Below, one piece after another: positions 27,804-37,409 of a DNA stretch of 64,000 bases (its first letter is position 1; the number at the start of each line of letters is the position of its first letter). The DNA is from Halobacteriales archaeon YIM A00010 (GTDB lineage Archaea > Halobacteriota > Halobacteria > Halobacteriales > Haloarculaceae). The notes under the pieces were generated by a model. The model was given only the letters and a program-made list of their open reading frames with translations. It was not told where the DNA came from and searched no databases. The stretch is from the NCBI GenBank assembly GCA_025041175.1, contig JAKCFJ010000003.1, forward strand, positions 682,001-746,000. Direction: 5' to 3'. A program made the position numbers and the translations under genes.

Positions 27804-29591
27804 GTGGGAAAGATGATCAATGCCCACCGTCATTTGAGTAGACGTACATTCATCGGGACCAGCGGCGCGATGCTTGCAGCAGCACTTGCTGGTTGTCAGG
27901 GTGATGCCGGCAGCGATACGTCGCGATTCGCCACGGCGTTCGAAGGCGGTCGTCCACCGACAGGGGTTCATTTCAATCCCTGGAATCCGTCGGACTACGC
28001 CCAGACGTACAGTATCTACTGGATTCAGCCCACCACGTCGGTGCACGGCGACGGATCAGTATCTACGAGTTTCTTCGAGAATCTGAGTGTTGACGGGCGG
28101 GACGTCACGATCGAGTTCCCAACGAACTGGAGCTACTGGAACGGCGACGATATCACCGCCGAGGATTACCTCGTCGAGGCGGAGATCGACCGATACCAGG
28201 ATCCGGAGGGATCGCCCATCGAAGGCCACGAACTGGTTGATGATTACACCGTCCGCCGAACCTACAAGGACGACGTCTCGTCGACCATTGCGAAAGTGAA
28301 CGCCGGCTACGGGATGGCAGCACCCAAATCGGTCTTTCGAGAATACCTCGAACGCTACCAGGACGCCACCACCGAGAACGAACGCCAGGCTGTCACCGAC
28401 GATCTCCTCCAGATGACCATCCCGACGGAGGAGTTCGTCGATCAGGGTCTGGGCAGTTCACTGTTCAAAATCGAGGACTTCAACTCTTCGGAGACGCTGG
28501 CAGTGAAGCAGGACGATCACCCGTGGTCAGATCGGACGGACATCGATGAGATCCGGGTCCTGCCGAACGTCGAATCCGGGACGCAAGTCGAGCAGCTCGA
28601 GAAGAGCAACGAGCTCGACATGACGCAGTACATCACCGACAATCAGCGTTCGGAGTACCCCGATACCCTCGAGAACGTCTACGAGCTGAGCCACTACAAC
28701 TGCCAGAAGTACATGCTGAACCGGAACAACGAGCACCTCGCGAACCGATCGGTTCGGCGGGCGATCATCGCAGCGATCGATATCCCTTCGATCGTCGACG
28801 CGGCAACGCAGACGGGCATGCTTGCGTCGCCAACGCAGGTCCAGACGGGGATCCGGGAGACCATCGAAGAGATGTACCTCGGGGAGGGCTTCACCGACCA
28901 ACTCATCCAGTACCCCGTCGGGGCCGACGAGGAGACGGCACGCGGGTACATGGAAGACGCCGACTATTCGCTGGAGGACGAGACGTGGGTTAGTCCGGAC
29001 GGCACGGCCATCTCCTTCGACATCATCACGCAATCCGCCGTCGCACAGTCCCAGCCGACGAAAGTGTTCAGCGACCAGCTGAACGGGTTCGGCATGGAGA
29101 CGAACATGAACGCGATCGGCCAGGACTACTACTCGAAACTCCAGGAGTGGGAGTTCGATATCGCCTGGATCTGGCACGTCGCGCTCCCGTTCTGGCATCC
29201 GACAGCCTACTTCTCGAACGACTTCTACGGTATCCTCGCTGGGGATCCGGGCAGTGGTGACGATACTGGTCCGACCGGCGTGCCATTCTCGATCGAAATC
29301 CCCGAGGAGGTCGGCGCGGAAGAAGTCGGGAGCAACGGCGTCGAAATCAACCCTGCACAGCTCATGACTGATCTGAAGGCCGCATCGTCCGAAGAAGAGA
29401 CGAGAGAGCTCACACGGCAACTCGTTCAGTGGGTCAACTTCGATCTCCCCTCGATCATTCACATGCAGGAAAACCGCGGCTTCGGCGGCGACGTCGAGAA
29501 CTTCAGCTTCCCCGATCCGGACGAAACCCGCCTCGATCGGCCGAATCCCGGTCCGTGGGCGTTGACGAGCGGGTTAATCTCGACCAAGTAG
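27804..29591 (+). CDS. ABC substrate-binding lipoprotein, family 5 (DppA/OppA type)
   Basis: 595 aa (GTG start, or 592 aa from ATG 27813). Tat lipoprotein signal: SRRTFIGTSG followed by AALAGC. The mature sequence follows the family-5 receptor plan: FNPWNPSDYAQTYSIYW near the N-terminus, FPTNWSYWNGDDITAEDYL, the hinge region with NNEHLANRSVRRAIIAAID and the C-terminal lobe with WHPTAYFSNDFY. These receptors bind peptides, nickel or, in archaea, often oligosaccharides. Location next to GH115 argues for a xylan-derived oligosaccharide. First gene of the operon. Confidence 0.92.
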   Translation: MGKMINAHRHLSRRTFIGTSGAMLAAALAGCQGDAGSDTSRFATAFEGGRPPTGVHFNPWNPSDYAQTYSIYWIQPTTSVHGDGSVSTSFFENLSVDGRDVTIEFPTNWSYWNGDDITAEDYLVEAEIDRYQDPEGSPIEGHELVDDYTVRRTYKDDVSSTIAKVNAGYGMAAPKSVFREYLERYQDATTENERQAVTDDLLQMTIPTEEFVDQGLGSSLFKIEDFNSSETLAVKQDDHPWSDRTDIDEIRVLPNVESGTQVEQLEKSNELDMTQYITDNQRSEYPDTLENVYELSHYNCQKYMLNRNNEHLANRSVRRAIIAAIDIPSIVDAATQTGMLASPTQVQTGIRETIEEMYLGEGFTDQLIQYPVGADEETARGYMEDADYSLEDETWVSPDGTAISFDIITQSAVAQSQPTKVFSDQLNGFGMETNMNAIGQDYYSKLQEWEFDIAWIWHVALPFWHPTAYFSNDFYGILAGDPGSGDDTGPTGVPFSIEIPEEVGAEEVGSNGVEINPAQLMTDLKAASSEEETRELTRQLVQWVNFDLPSIIHMQENRGFGGDVENFSFPDPDETRLDRPNPGPWALTSGLISTK

Positions 29592-29646
29592 GAACGTAAC
29601 AAATTGTCGTATCCATGAAGAAGACGAATTCATCAAAAGATCGGCC

Positions 29647-30666
29647 ATGAGAACTGATTATTTCGTAAAGCGCGTCGGACAGGCGGTGTTGACGTTTTTC
29701 GCAACGGTGACGCTCACGTTTGTCCTGTATCGGATGATGCCGGGCGGACCGGCTGAAGCGCTCCAAAACGTCATCTTGCAGCAACAGATGGGATCCGGTA
29801 ACACGATCGATCCGGCCCGAGTCGAACGGTTGGTCGCACAGTATACGAACCTACAGAGCGATGCACCACTGTACGAACAGTACATACAGTACATGAGCAG
29901 CGTCTTTCTTGAACAGGATCTCGGGGAGTCGCTTTATGAGGATGCGTCCGTGACCTCGCTGCTCGCCGAACGGATCCCGTGGTCGATGCTCATCAGCGTC
30001 TACGCCATGGTGATCGGATACACGGTGAGCATCGTGCTCGGTGCTGTGATGGCCTTCAAGGAAAAATCCCGGTTCGACTCGATCTCCTCAATCGTCGTTA
30101 TCGGTCTCAACTCCACGCCGTATTACGTTGTCGGGATCCTGTTCATTTTCTTCTTCGGTATTCGGAACGAGTTCTTCCCGACGGGGGGGCGGGTCGGGCT
30201 GGGCGTCGAAGAAGGATTCAACGCAGCGTTTATGCAGAGTATTGCGTACCACGCCGCATTGCCGGTGCTCTCGATGAGCGTTCTCGGACTCGGCACAGCG
30301 TTGACGATGCGGGGCAACTCCGTTCGAGTACTCGGAGAGGACTACCTGCGCGTCGCGAAGCTACGCGGGCTTCGCAACTCCCGCATCGCGACCCAGTACG
30401 TGGGACGAAACGCTATCCTGCCGATGTACACGCAGTTCATGATCGGTATCGCCGGCGTACTCAGCAGTTCAGTCATCGTCGAGGAGATCTTCTCCTATCC
30501 GGGCGTCGGGCTACTCGTGTACGACGCCATCCAGGTACGGAACTACCCGGTGCTCATGGGATCACTCATCGTGTTTACCCTCGTGACGATCGTTGCGATC
30601 CTGATCGCGGATCTGACGTACGGATTCATCGATCCCCGCATCTCATCCGGAGGAACCGATGAGTAG
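29647..30666 (+). CDS. ABC permease, DppB type
   Basis: 339 aa. The N-terminal RVGQAVLTFFATVTLTFVLY helix and RMMPGGPAEAL, about six membrane helices, and the coupling loop VLGEDYLRVAKLRGLRNSRI with a downstream PMYTQFMIGIAG and VVEEIFSYPGVG are diagnostic. The long extracytoplasmic loop between helices 1 and 2 is present (about residues 35-100). Its stop overlaps the start of the next permease by 8 nt, showing translational coupling. Confidence 0.93.
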   Translation: MRTDYFVKRVGQAVLTFFATVTLTFVLYRMMPGGPAEALQNVILQQQMGSGNTIDPARVERLVAQYTNLQSDAPLYEQYIQYMSSVFLEQDLGESLYEDASVTSLLAERIPWSMLISVYAMVIGYTVSIVLGAVMAFKEKSRFDSISSIVVIGLNSTPYYVVGILFIFFFGIRNEFFPTGGRVGLGVEEGFNAAFMQSIAYHAALPVLSMSVLGLGTALTMRGNSVRVLGEDYLRVAKLRGLRNSRIATQYVGRNAILPMYTQFMIGIAGVLSSSVIVEEIFSYPGVGLLVYDAIQVRNYPVLMGSLIVFTLVTIVAILIADLTYGFIDPRISSGGTDE

Positions 30667-31660
30667 TGACCGACCTGACGATTCGGAAGGACTCGAGAGC
30701 CTCTTCGACGCTGACAGCGACCGAGAGCCAGTTCCACGGTCACAGCGACTCGAGCGGCAGTTCGATCTGTACGTCGCTGCGCCCGTCCGCGTTGCGATGA
30801 CCGATTGGCGTGCTATCGTTGGAACGGCGATCATCCTCGTCTTCATCCTGATGGGAACCCTGGGCGTTTGGCTCGTCGACAAGCCCACGAGCGGTGATGC
30901 GCCAGTTCTCGAACCACCGTTCCAGAACCCAAGCTACATTCTCGGGACGGACACCTTCGGACAACCGATCGGGGCACAACTCATTCATGCAACACCGGAT
31001 ATGTTCCGGATGGTGTTCGCTGGAGCGGTCGTGAGCGTCGGATTCGCGGCGGTAGTCGGCGTCGTTTCGGGGTTCCTTCGCGGTTCGACGGTCGATACGA
31101 CACTGATGGCGATAACCGACATCATCATCACCATTCCCGGACTTCCGCTTGTCATCGTTCTCATCGCTATCTTCCAGCCGGGGAATCCGTACGTCATCGG
31201 CGTCCTGCTGGGGCTCGACAACTGGCCCGGGTTAGCGAGGACCGTGCGGTCGCAAGTGCTTAGCATCCGGGAGGAGTCGTACGTCGAAGCGTCACAGATC
31301 ATGGGCATCTCGACGGGGACGATCCTCCACCGGGACGTACTCGCCCAGCTGATGCCCTACATAACGGTGAACTCGGCACTGGCCTCCCGACGTATCATCT
31401 TCGAGTCCGTGGGACTGTACTTCCTGGGAATTCTTCCGTTCACGACGTTCAACTGGGGCGTCATGATGAACATTGCCTACGAGGGGAACGCGTTGAATCG
31501 CCCGGACATGTACCACTTCCTCGCTTTCCCGTTGCTGACGATCTTCCTGATGTCGTTCGGACTCGTGTTGTTCTCACAGGGAATGGACAGCGTGTTCAAC
31601 GTCCGACTCAGGGCGCGCCACTCGTCGACAATCGACGACGACGGAGGTCCCAAATCGTGA
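30659..31660 (+). CDS. ABC permease, DppC type
   Basis: 333 aa. An acidic N-terminal tail precedes the first helix (GTAIILVFILMGTLGVWLVD), then LGTDTFGQPIGAQLIHATP, the usual DppC signature for the loop, and the coupling segment EESYVEASQIMGISTGTILHRDV. Six helices are visible. It pairs with the DppB-type permease to form the heterodimeric channel; the start ATG 30659 lies inside the preceding gene. Confidence 0.93.
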   Translation: MSSDRPDDSEGLESLFDADSDREPVPRSQRLERQFDLYVAAPVRVAMTDWRAIVGTAIILVFILMGTLGVWLVDKPTSGDAPVLEPPFQNPSYILGTDTFGQPIGAQLIHATPDMFRMVFAGAVVSVGFAAVVGVVSGFLRGSTVDTTLMAITDIIITIPGLPLVIVLIAIFQPGNPYVIGVLLGLDNWPGLARTVRSQVLSIREESYVEASQIMGISTGTILHRDVLAQLMPYITVNSALASRRIIFESVGLYFLGILPFTTFNWGVMMNIAYEGNALNRPDMYHFLAFPLLTIFLMSFGLVLFSQGMDSVFNVRLRARHSSTIDDDGGPKS

Positions 31661-31712
31661 CCCGATCGACGGAGTATACCACTGTCAGCAATCCACTACG
31701 ACAATACGACAC

Positions 31713-32777
31713 ATGAGTGAAACAGACACAATCGTCGAGGTCCGAGACCTCGACATCACGTTTCAGATGAATCGTGGACAGTCGCGCGTCGTGCGCGACG
31801 TCGACCTCGACGTCGCTCGCAACGAGACGCTCGGTATCATCGGCGAAAGCGGGAGCGGGAAGTCCATGCTCGCTTCGTCGTTTCTCAACGCCGTCGTCGA
31901 GCCTGGCGTCTCGACCGGGGAGGTCACGTACCACCCGGAGGACGGGGACCCTATCCCCGTCTTGGAGCTATCCGAGTCCGAACTGGATCGATTCCGCTGG
32001 GAGCACGTCGCCATGGTGTTCCAGGGCGCGATGAGTTCATTCAACCCCGTCACGAAGATTCGCACACACTTCAGAGAAACCCTTCAGGATCACAACTGTG
32101 ATATTCCCGCCGGTATGGACCGAGCGCGCGAGCTCCTGGAAAGCGTGTATCTCGATCCGGACCGAATCCTCGCCTCGCACCCACACGAACTGAGCGGCGG
32201 CATGAAACAGCGCGCGCTCATCGCACTGAGTCTAGTACTCGAACCCGACGTGCTCGTTCTCGACGAGCCGACGGCCGCGCTGGATCTGCTGATGCAGCGC
32301 TCGATCGTCACGCTCCTGCGCGAATTACAGGAGGAGTACGATCTAACGCTCGTATTCATCACCCACGACCTCCCGCTGTTAACCAAGATCGCCGACCGTC
32401 TTGCCGTTATGTACGCGTTCAACGTCGTCGAGATCGGGACGACGGGTGATCTGCTATACAACGCTTCTCATCCGTACACGCGCGCGCTCCTCGATACGAC
32501 GCCGGATCTGAACGTGCCGGTCGACGAAATGAGCATCATCGAGGGGAGCAAGCCGGATCCAGTCGACCGGATTCCGGGGTGCTCGTACAATCCCCGGTGT
32601 CCGATGGCCGATGACCACTGTCGATCCGAAGAGCCGCCGATGATGGAGGTGCGTGACACCCAAGAGTCAGCGTGTTTCTACTACGACGAAGCTGCAGACG
32701 CTGTGCCGATCAGCGCCGCACCCGACAAAAACCCACCAGCCGGAAGAACCACCGCAATCGATGGGGGAGATAACTGA
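31713..32777 (+). CDS. ABC ATPase, DppD type
   Basis: 354 aa. Walker A GESGSGKSM, Q-loop VFQGAMSSFNP, signature LSGGMKQRALIALSL, Walker B VLVLDEPTAALD and H-loop FITHDLPLL. The C-terminal oligopeptide-type extension carries GCSYNPRCPMADDHC and a later SACFY, four cysteines that in characterised Dpp ATPases bind a [4Fe-4S] cluster. Its stop overlaps the next start at 32777, so the two ATPases are coupled and form a heterodimer. Confidence 0.94.
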   Translation: MSETDTIVEVRDLDITFQMNRGQSRVVRDVDLDVARNETLGIIGESGSGKSMLASSFLNAVVEPGVSTGEVTYHPEDGDPIPVLELSESELDRFRWEHVAMVFQGAMSSFNPVTKIRTHFRETLQDHNCDIPAGMDRARELLESVYLDPDRILASHPHELSGGMKQRALIALSLVLEPDVLVLDEPTAALDLLMQRSIVTLLRELQEEYDLTLVFITHDLPLLTKIADRLAVMYAFNVVEIGTTGDLLYNASHPYTRALLDTTPDLNVPVDEMSIIEGSKPDPVDRIPGCSYNPRCPMADDHCRSEEPPMMEVRDTQESACFYYDEAADAVPISAAPDKNPPAGRTTAIDGGDN

Positions 32778-33862
32778 TGAACACCTCCGAACCAATGCTC
32801 TCGATGGACAACGTCTCCGTCGAATTCACCGAGGACGGGGGACTGCTCGGTATCTCCGGCGAATCCGAGACAGTCAGGGCGGTCAACGACGTGTCTCTCG
32901 ACCTCGGCGAACAGGAGACGCTCACGCTCATCGGTGAGAGCGGGTGCGGCAAATCGACGCTCGGAAAGACGGCAATTGGCGCCCAGAAGCCGACCAGCGG
33001 AACGGTTAGCTACCGCGGCCAGGATATCTGGGAGGCGCGAAACGGCGCTGGCCACGTTTCGATCCCCTTCGACGAGATTCGTCACTCGCTCCAGATCATT
33101 CACCAGGATCCGGGGAGTGCGCTCAACCCGAATCAGCGGATCCTTACTTCGTTGATGCTCCCGCTGAAACAGTGGTACCCCGATCTCAGCCGTGAAGAAC
33201 GAGAGGAGCGCATCCACACGCTGTTCGAACGGGTCGGGATGTCACCGCCCGGCGATTACCTGAACCGGTACCCCCACCAGTTGAGTGGTGGGGAAACCCA
33301 GCGTGCGGTCCTCGTTCGTGCGCTGTTGTTGAACCCCGACCTGATCCTAGCCGACGAGGCGATCAGCGCGCTCGACGTGTCCCTGCGCGTCGAGATGATG
33401 GATCTCATGCTGGAGCTGCAGGACCTGTTCCAGACTTCGTACCTCTTTATCTCGCACGATATGTCGAATGCGAGATACATAGCCGAAAAGTCCGGCGGGC
33501 GCATCGCCGTGATGTACCTCGGCGAGATCGTCGAAGTCGGAACCGTCGAGGCGATCACCGAGAACCCACAGCATCCCTACACGAAGGCGCTACAGTGGGC
33601 GACGGCAAACCTCTACGAGGACGAAGGCGAAGAGGAGTTCCCTCTGCGGAAAATAGACGTCCCGGACCCGACGAACCGTCCCTCTGGCTGCCACTTCCAC
33701 CCGCGGTGTCCAAACGCTCGCGAGGTGTGCCAACGCCAGCACCCGGAGCAGATCCACGTTGGCGAGGAAACGAACTACGCCCGGTGCTTCCGGGCGGACG
33801 AGAACCACGAGTACTGGAACAGCCCGGAGATACCGGCCGAATCGTCGGAGGACGCTCGTTGA
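32777..33862 (+). CDS. ABC ATPase, DppF type
   Basis: 361 aa. Walker A GESGCGKST, IIHQDPGSALNP Q-loop region, signature LSGGETQRAVLVRAL, Walker B ADEAISALD and H-loop FISHDMS. The C-terminal extension again holds the cysteine set (GCHFHPRCPNAREVC and YARCFR). A long acidic segment near residues 275-290 is typical halophilic adaptation. It completes the importer (receptor, two permeases, two ATPases). Confidence 0.94.
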   Translation: MNTSEPMLSMDNVSVEFTEDGGLLGISGESETVRAVNDVSLDLGEQETLTLIGESGCGKSTLGKTAIGAQKPTSGTVSYRGQDIWEARNGAGHVSIPFDEIRHSLQIIHQDPGSALNPNQRILTSLMLPLKQWYPDLSREEREERIHTLFERVGMSPPGDYLNRYPHQLSGGETQRAVLVRALLLNPDLILADEAISALDVSLRVEMMDLMLELQDLFQTSYLFISHDMSNARYIAEKSGGRIAVMYLGEIVEVGTVEAITENPQHPYTKALQWATANLYEDEGEEEFPLRKIDVPDPTNRPSGCHFHPRCPNAREVCQRQHPEQIHVGEETNYARCFRADENHEYWNSPEIPAESSEDAR

Positions 33863-33888
33863 GAGGCTGTTCTGACACTGTGCCCACT

Positions 33889-34134
33889 ATGACCGACAAC
33901 ACCGATATGGACACGTCCAGACAATCGAACTCCAAACGGCGTCGATCCACGAGTCTCCCGGGCAGCCGGGGACTCTGGATATCGATCGGGATCGGGATCG
34001 CGCTGATTCTCACCGGTATGTTCGCCTTCGACGGGCCGATGGCAGGCGTTCTTGGCCTGTGGGGGCTCTCACTCCTCGCCGTATCCGTCGTCGGATACGT
34101 CGCGTATCGCCTCTGGTATCACTACGGTTCGTGA
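33889..34134 (+). CDS. Small two-helix membrane protein at the end of the importer operon
   Basis: 81 aa. A basic N-terminus (SKRRRST) precedes two hydrophobic segments (about 31-47 and 52-74). It begins 26 bp after the DppF-type stop in the same direction, so it is probably cotranscribed. No family recognised; the role is unknown. Confidence 0.6.
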   Translation: MTDNTDMDTSRQSNSKRRRSTSLPGSRGLWISIGIGIALILTGMFAFDGPMAGVLGLWGLSLLAVSVVGYVAYRLWYHYGS

Positions 34135-34243
34135 GAACCGACTGGGGACGGGTTACTCGAGATTCCGACGGTCGACGCCGGGTGTTCGGCTATCAATCCG
34201 TCGTCGACAGCTCGGTGGTCCGCCGGTCGTCAGCGTGCGCCCG

Positions 34244-34996
34244 TCAACGCCGGTTCAGCACCGCAGCCATCGCCTCGTCGGCGTCGCCAGCGGGCGAGAA
34301 CTCACAGCCGACGTAGCCGTCGTACGCCGTCCCCTCGATCGCCTCGAGTATGTTCTCGTAGTCGAGCTCACCGGTTCCCGGTTCGTGCCGACCGGGAACG
34401 TCGGCCACGTGGAAGTGACCGATGTAGTCGATGTTCTCCGTAATGTTCTGGATGACGTTGCCCTCAGTGATCTGCTGGTGGTAGATGTCGTAGAGCAGGC
34501 GGACGTTCGGCGAGCCGACCGCGTCGACGATTTCGTACCCCTCTTCGGACGTTTCGAGGTAGTACCCCGGATGATCGACCGCCGTATTCAACGGTTCCAG
34601 AACGATCGTCACGCCCGCCGCTTCGGCGTCGGGCGCGACCCGCGAGAGGATATCGACGATAGAATCGTGCTGAGTCGCCCGATCCAGCCCGTCCTGGTCC
34701 GGACCGGTCGTCGCGATGAGCGAGGGGATCCCGAGGGAGGCTGCCGTTTCGATCGACTCCCGAATGGTCTCGACGGCGTCGTCGGCCGCGTCGGGATCGG
34801 TGAGCGTCCCGCCCGCGACGCAGCCGACGATCGGAATATCCGCATCGGCGGCGGCGTTCCGGACTTCGTCGAGGTCCTTCCCGCGCCAGTCCCAGAACTC
34901 GACGGCGTCGGCGCCCGCCCCAGCGGCCCGCGTAATTCGCTCGTGGAACGGCTCGTCGTCGTACACCATCTCCACGCAGACGGAAATTTTCGGCAT
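34244..34996 (-). CDS. Hydroxypyruvate-isomerase-like / xylose-isomerase-like TIM barrel
   Basis: 250 aa. The AP-endonuclease-2 fold is recognised from VLEPLNTAVDHPGYY, RLLYDIYHQQITEGN, HFHVADVPGRHEPGTGE and GCEFSPAGD, which supply the Glu, Asp, His and Glu metal ligands of hydroxypyruvate isomerase and related sugar epimerases. It is reached directly from the upstream Gfo/Idh gene with no gap (stop codon ends next to ATG 34996). Such pairs act on keto- or inosose-type sugars. Substrate unproven; an aldouronate or pentose derivative fits the GH115 context. Confidence 0.9.
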   Translation of the reverse strand: MPKISVCVEMVYDDEPFHERITRAAGAGADAVEFWDWRGKDLDEVRNAAADADIPIVGCVAGGTLTDPDAADDAVETIRESIETAASLGIPSLIATTGPDQDGLDRATQHDSIVDILSRVAPDAEAAGVTIVLEPLNTAVDHPGYYLETSEEGYEIVDAVGSPNVRLLYDIYHQQITEGNVIQNITENIDYIGHFHVADVPGRHEPGTGELDYENILEAIEGTAYDGYVGCEFSPAGDADEAMAAVLNRR

Positions 34997-36100
34997 TTAC
35001 TCGTCCTCCGTCGTCGAGGGGGTCAGCTCGCCGGATTTGACCATCGCTTCGAGCGGGTTATCGTCAATCTTCAGCGGGAGATCGACGCGACCGCGCCGGC
35101 GAGCGGACTCCCACGTGGCGAAGATCAGCTCGGTCGCGTTCAGCGCGTTCTCCGCTCCGAGTTCCGGTTCCTCGCCGGTCTCGAGGCAACGAACGTTCTC
35201 GGCGATGGCGCGGTCGATGAACTCCCAACTGTGCAGGCCGTCGTCGGTCTCGACCGCCTCCCACTCCTCGTTGCCGGCACGGCGGATCCGCAGCGTCGGT
35301 AACGCCTCGTTCTCGCCGGAGGGACCGAGTTCGATCGTGCCGCGAGTACCGATCAGTCGGTGGTGACAGCTGACGGCGCTCGTGGGACCCCTGCCGTCGG
35401 TGCTGTCGCTCGTTCCGAGACCGCTGACGCCGTTCTCGTACTCCCAGAGAACGACCGCCTGGTTCTCGTTATGCGAACCGAAGAGGATGTTCTCCTCGCC
35501 GTACTCGATCTGGCCGAGTGCCCAGTCGCCGGGAATCTCGTCGTTGAAGTAGTTACAGAGATCGAAGGAGTGGGAGCCGTAATCGAAGATGCCGGCCGGG
35601 GAGGCGAACTCGATCCGATCGAGATCGCCAATCGCACCCTCATCGAGCAACCCCTTTGCCGTTCTGACTGCGTCACTGAACCGCCGCTGGTGGTTGAACG
35701 TTAACTGGACGCCGTGACGACTCGCCTCCTGGGCCATCAGGTGCGCTCCGCCGTAACTGTCGGCCATCGGCTTCTCGCAGTGAATCGCCTCGACGACGCC
35801 CGACCGGATGCAGTCGATCGCGATCGTGTCGTGGACCGCCGGTGGCACACACAGCGAGACGATATCGGGTTTGACCGTCTCGAGCAGTTTGCCGTACGCC
35901 TCGAAAACGTTCCCGTCGTCGATGTCGAACACCCTGGCGAACGTCTCGGCGTTCTCGGGGACGATGTCCGCACACGCGACGAGATCGCACTCGGCGTGGT
36001 TCTCGTAGGCAGTAGCGTGATGATACGCCATCGCGTAGCCGTCTTCGTCGGGATCATCCGGTTCTGTGCCGGTACCGATCACAGCGACTCGGTAAGACAT
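34997..36100 (-). CDS. Gfo/Idh/MocA-family NAD(P)-dependent oxidoreductase
   Basis: 367 aa; start ATG 36100 is supported by a TATA box 28 nt upstream (the frame extends to 36139). The Rossmann N-terminus VAVIGTGTEP, the cofactor-contact EKPMADSYGGAHLM (Glu-Lys-Pro hallmark, about residues 98-101), and the C-terminal sheet with GIFDYGSHSFDLCNYF containing the D-x3-H catalytic pair are present. These enzymes oxidise sugars or inositols at one carbon. It is transcribed with the TIM-barrel isomerase and converges on the importer operon. Confidence 0.93.
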   Translation of the reverse strand: MSYRVAVIGTGTEPDDPDEDGYAMAYHHATAYENHAECDLVACADIVPENAETFARVFDIDDGNVFEAYGKLLETVKPDIVSLCVPPAVHDTIAIDCIRSGVVEAIHCEKPMADSYGGAHLMAQEASRHGVQLTFNHQRRFSDAVRTAKGLLDEGAIGDLDRIEFASPAGIFDYGSHSFDLCNYFNDEIPGDWALGQIEYGEENILFGSHNENQAVVLWEYENGVSGLGTSDSTDGRGPTSAVSCHHRLIGTRGTIELGPSGENEALPTLRIRRAGNEEWEAVETDDGLHSWEFIDRAIAENVRCLETGEEPELGAENALNATELIFATWESARRRGRVDLPLKIDDNPLEAMVKSGELTPSTTEDE

Positions 36101-36123
36101 ACGCTTCGATAGTGGAGAGCACG

Positions 36124-36131
36124 GTATAATA
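36124..36131 (-). promoter_or_regulatory. TATA box of the Gfo/Idh - isomerase operon
   Basis: The minus strand reads ATTATTATACCG, centred 28 nt before ATG 36100, predicting a leaderless mRNA. It decides the start codon of the dehydrogenase. Confidence 0.6.
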
Positions 36132-36132
36132 A

Positions 36133-37409
36133 TTGTCACGGCTGGGACGCGACGGATCGGTATCGTCGGCGTCGGCTGCGTCGGTCTCCACCTTGGTGCT
36201 TCCAGTTGCGTGGCCGGGATCGTCCGATAACACCGGAAACACAGCTACTGAAAGCGATCGACGGCAAGCGCTGTCTCCGTGCGCCGATTTTGGACCAGAC
36301 CGATGGAGTGCTCAGCGCTGTGAGTGTCTCCGAGCGTGAGCCAACTGCACGACAATCGCTCCGGGATCGAGATCCCGCGGCGTGGGAGTACCACGAACGG
36401 TCTCGAAGTCGACACGACCTACTTGTGTCCGTCCGGTATTCCCGAACGGATTCATTCCATTTTATTTATATATGTGTCAAAATAGCCGGTATCACCTTCG
36501 AACTATCGACAATCACATGGTTACACTACCGACAAATCAACCAGTACGCGGCGGCGCTACGACTCCTGAGAAATGATACAGAAACAGTATGAGAACCACT
36601 TCCGGTGTCCTTTATTGCGAAATAGTCCTGTCGGCGGTGGTCTTGGGCAGAATCCCCGGAAGTGTGCAGTTCGAACAATAACTCCACCACACCGTTCGAT
36701 GATACCGGACAGACTCAATTCAGACGGAATTTATTTCGCGTCTATAACTAAATACAGTAATCAACAGCAAAGCTACTACGCGAGCGACCTGAGCGGAGAA
36801 CGTGTGGTACACGAACGAGCCACGCTGAGCTATGACAACAACCCTGTCGTCATAGTATACGCCGTGTACGTTCCTCGAAAACGCCGCGCTCGACGAAGAC
36901 CATCAGTGCGTCACATCTGAGCAGCGCAAAGACACTATCTGTTACATATTATTCCTTGTATATTATCCGCGTGCGCCGTACAGTCACTCTCCGACACCTG
37001 AAGGGAAGTGGACAATCTCGATCTGCTATCGCACAGTATAGCCCGAAAATAGTGGGAATATCTTTTTATTGTGGTAATAGTATTTATTATAACACTTATT
37101 CTTCGATCTACCATCCTAATCCCACTACTATGTACAATCACACGGGATTTTTCTACGGTTATACAAGAGGTACAGGAGCAGGTTCCTCCATAATGGTATC
37201 TGAATTATATGATATATAATGAAGATAGTGGCTCTAATATATTTAACTATTTCTGTAGATGAACGCGGAAGTGTGAACACGACACGCCGGATCGCCGCTA
37301 TCCACGAGTACTGGACCGTGCGCAAATGAACTCGGTTCGAGAACGTCCACGAGGCGGGAGCGACTTCTGCTATCCCAACCGTTATCTCTCGCAGCCACCC
37401 ACACCACAT
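36133..37409. other. Gene-free spacer, 1.3 kb, increasingly AT-rich to the right
   Basis: Between divergent Gfo/Idh and flavin monooxygenase genes. Short frames on the plus strand at 36206-36592 and elsewhere show no recognised family. A conserved dyad lies at 36828-36857. The part 36930-37260 is notably AT-rich and may hold the promoter of the gene at 37410; a sharp fall in G+C suggests inserted or decayed DNA. Confidence 0.5.
36828..36857. repeat. 30-bp dyad related to 17079-17108
   Basis: CTATGAC and GTCATAG form the inner inverted arms. Read on the minus strand, the 30 bp match 17079-17108 at about 24 positions including the central CAGRGTTRTT. It is the second copy of the same motif. 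Confidence 0.5.

Noticed and set aside
36206-36592. Plus-strand frame of 128 codons in the spacer
   Set aside because: No family, start site or promoter support; its composition is unlike the acidic proteins around it.
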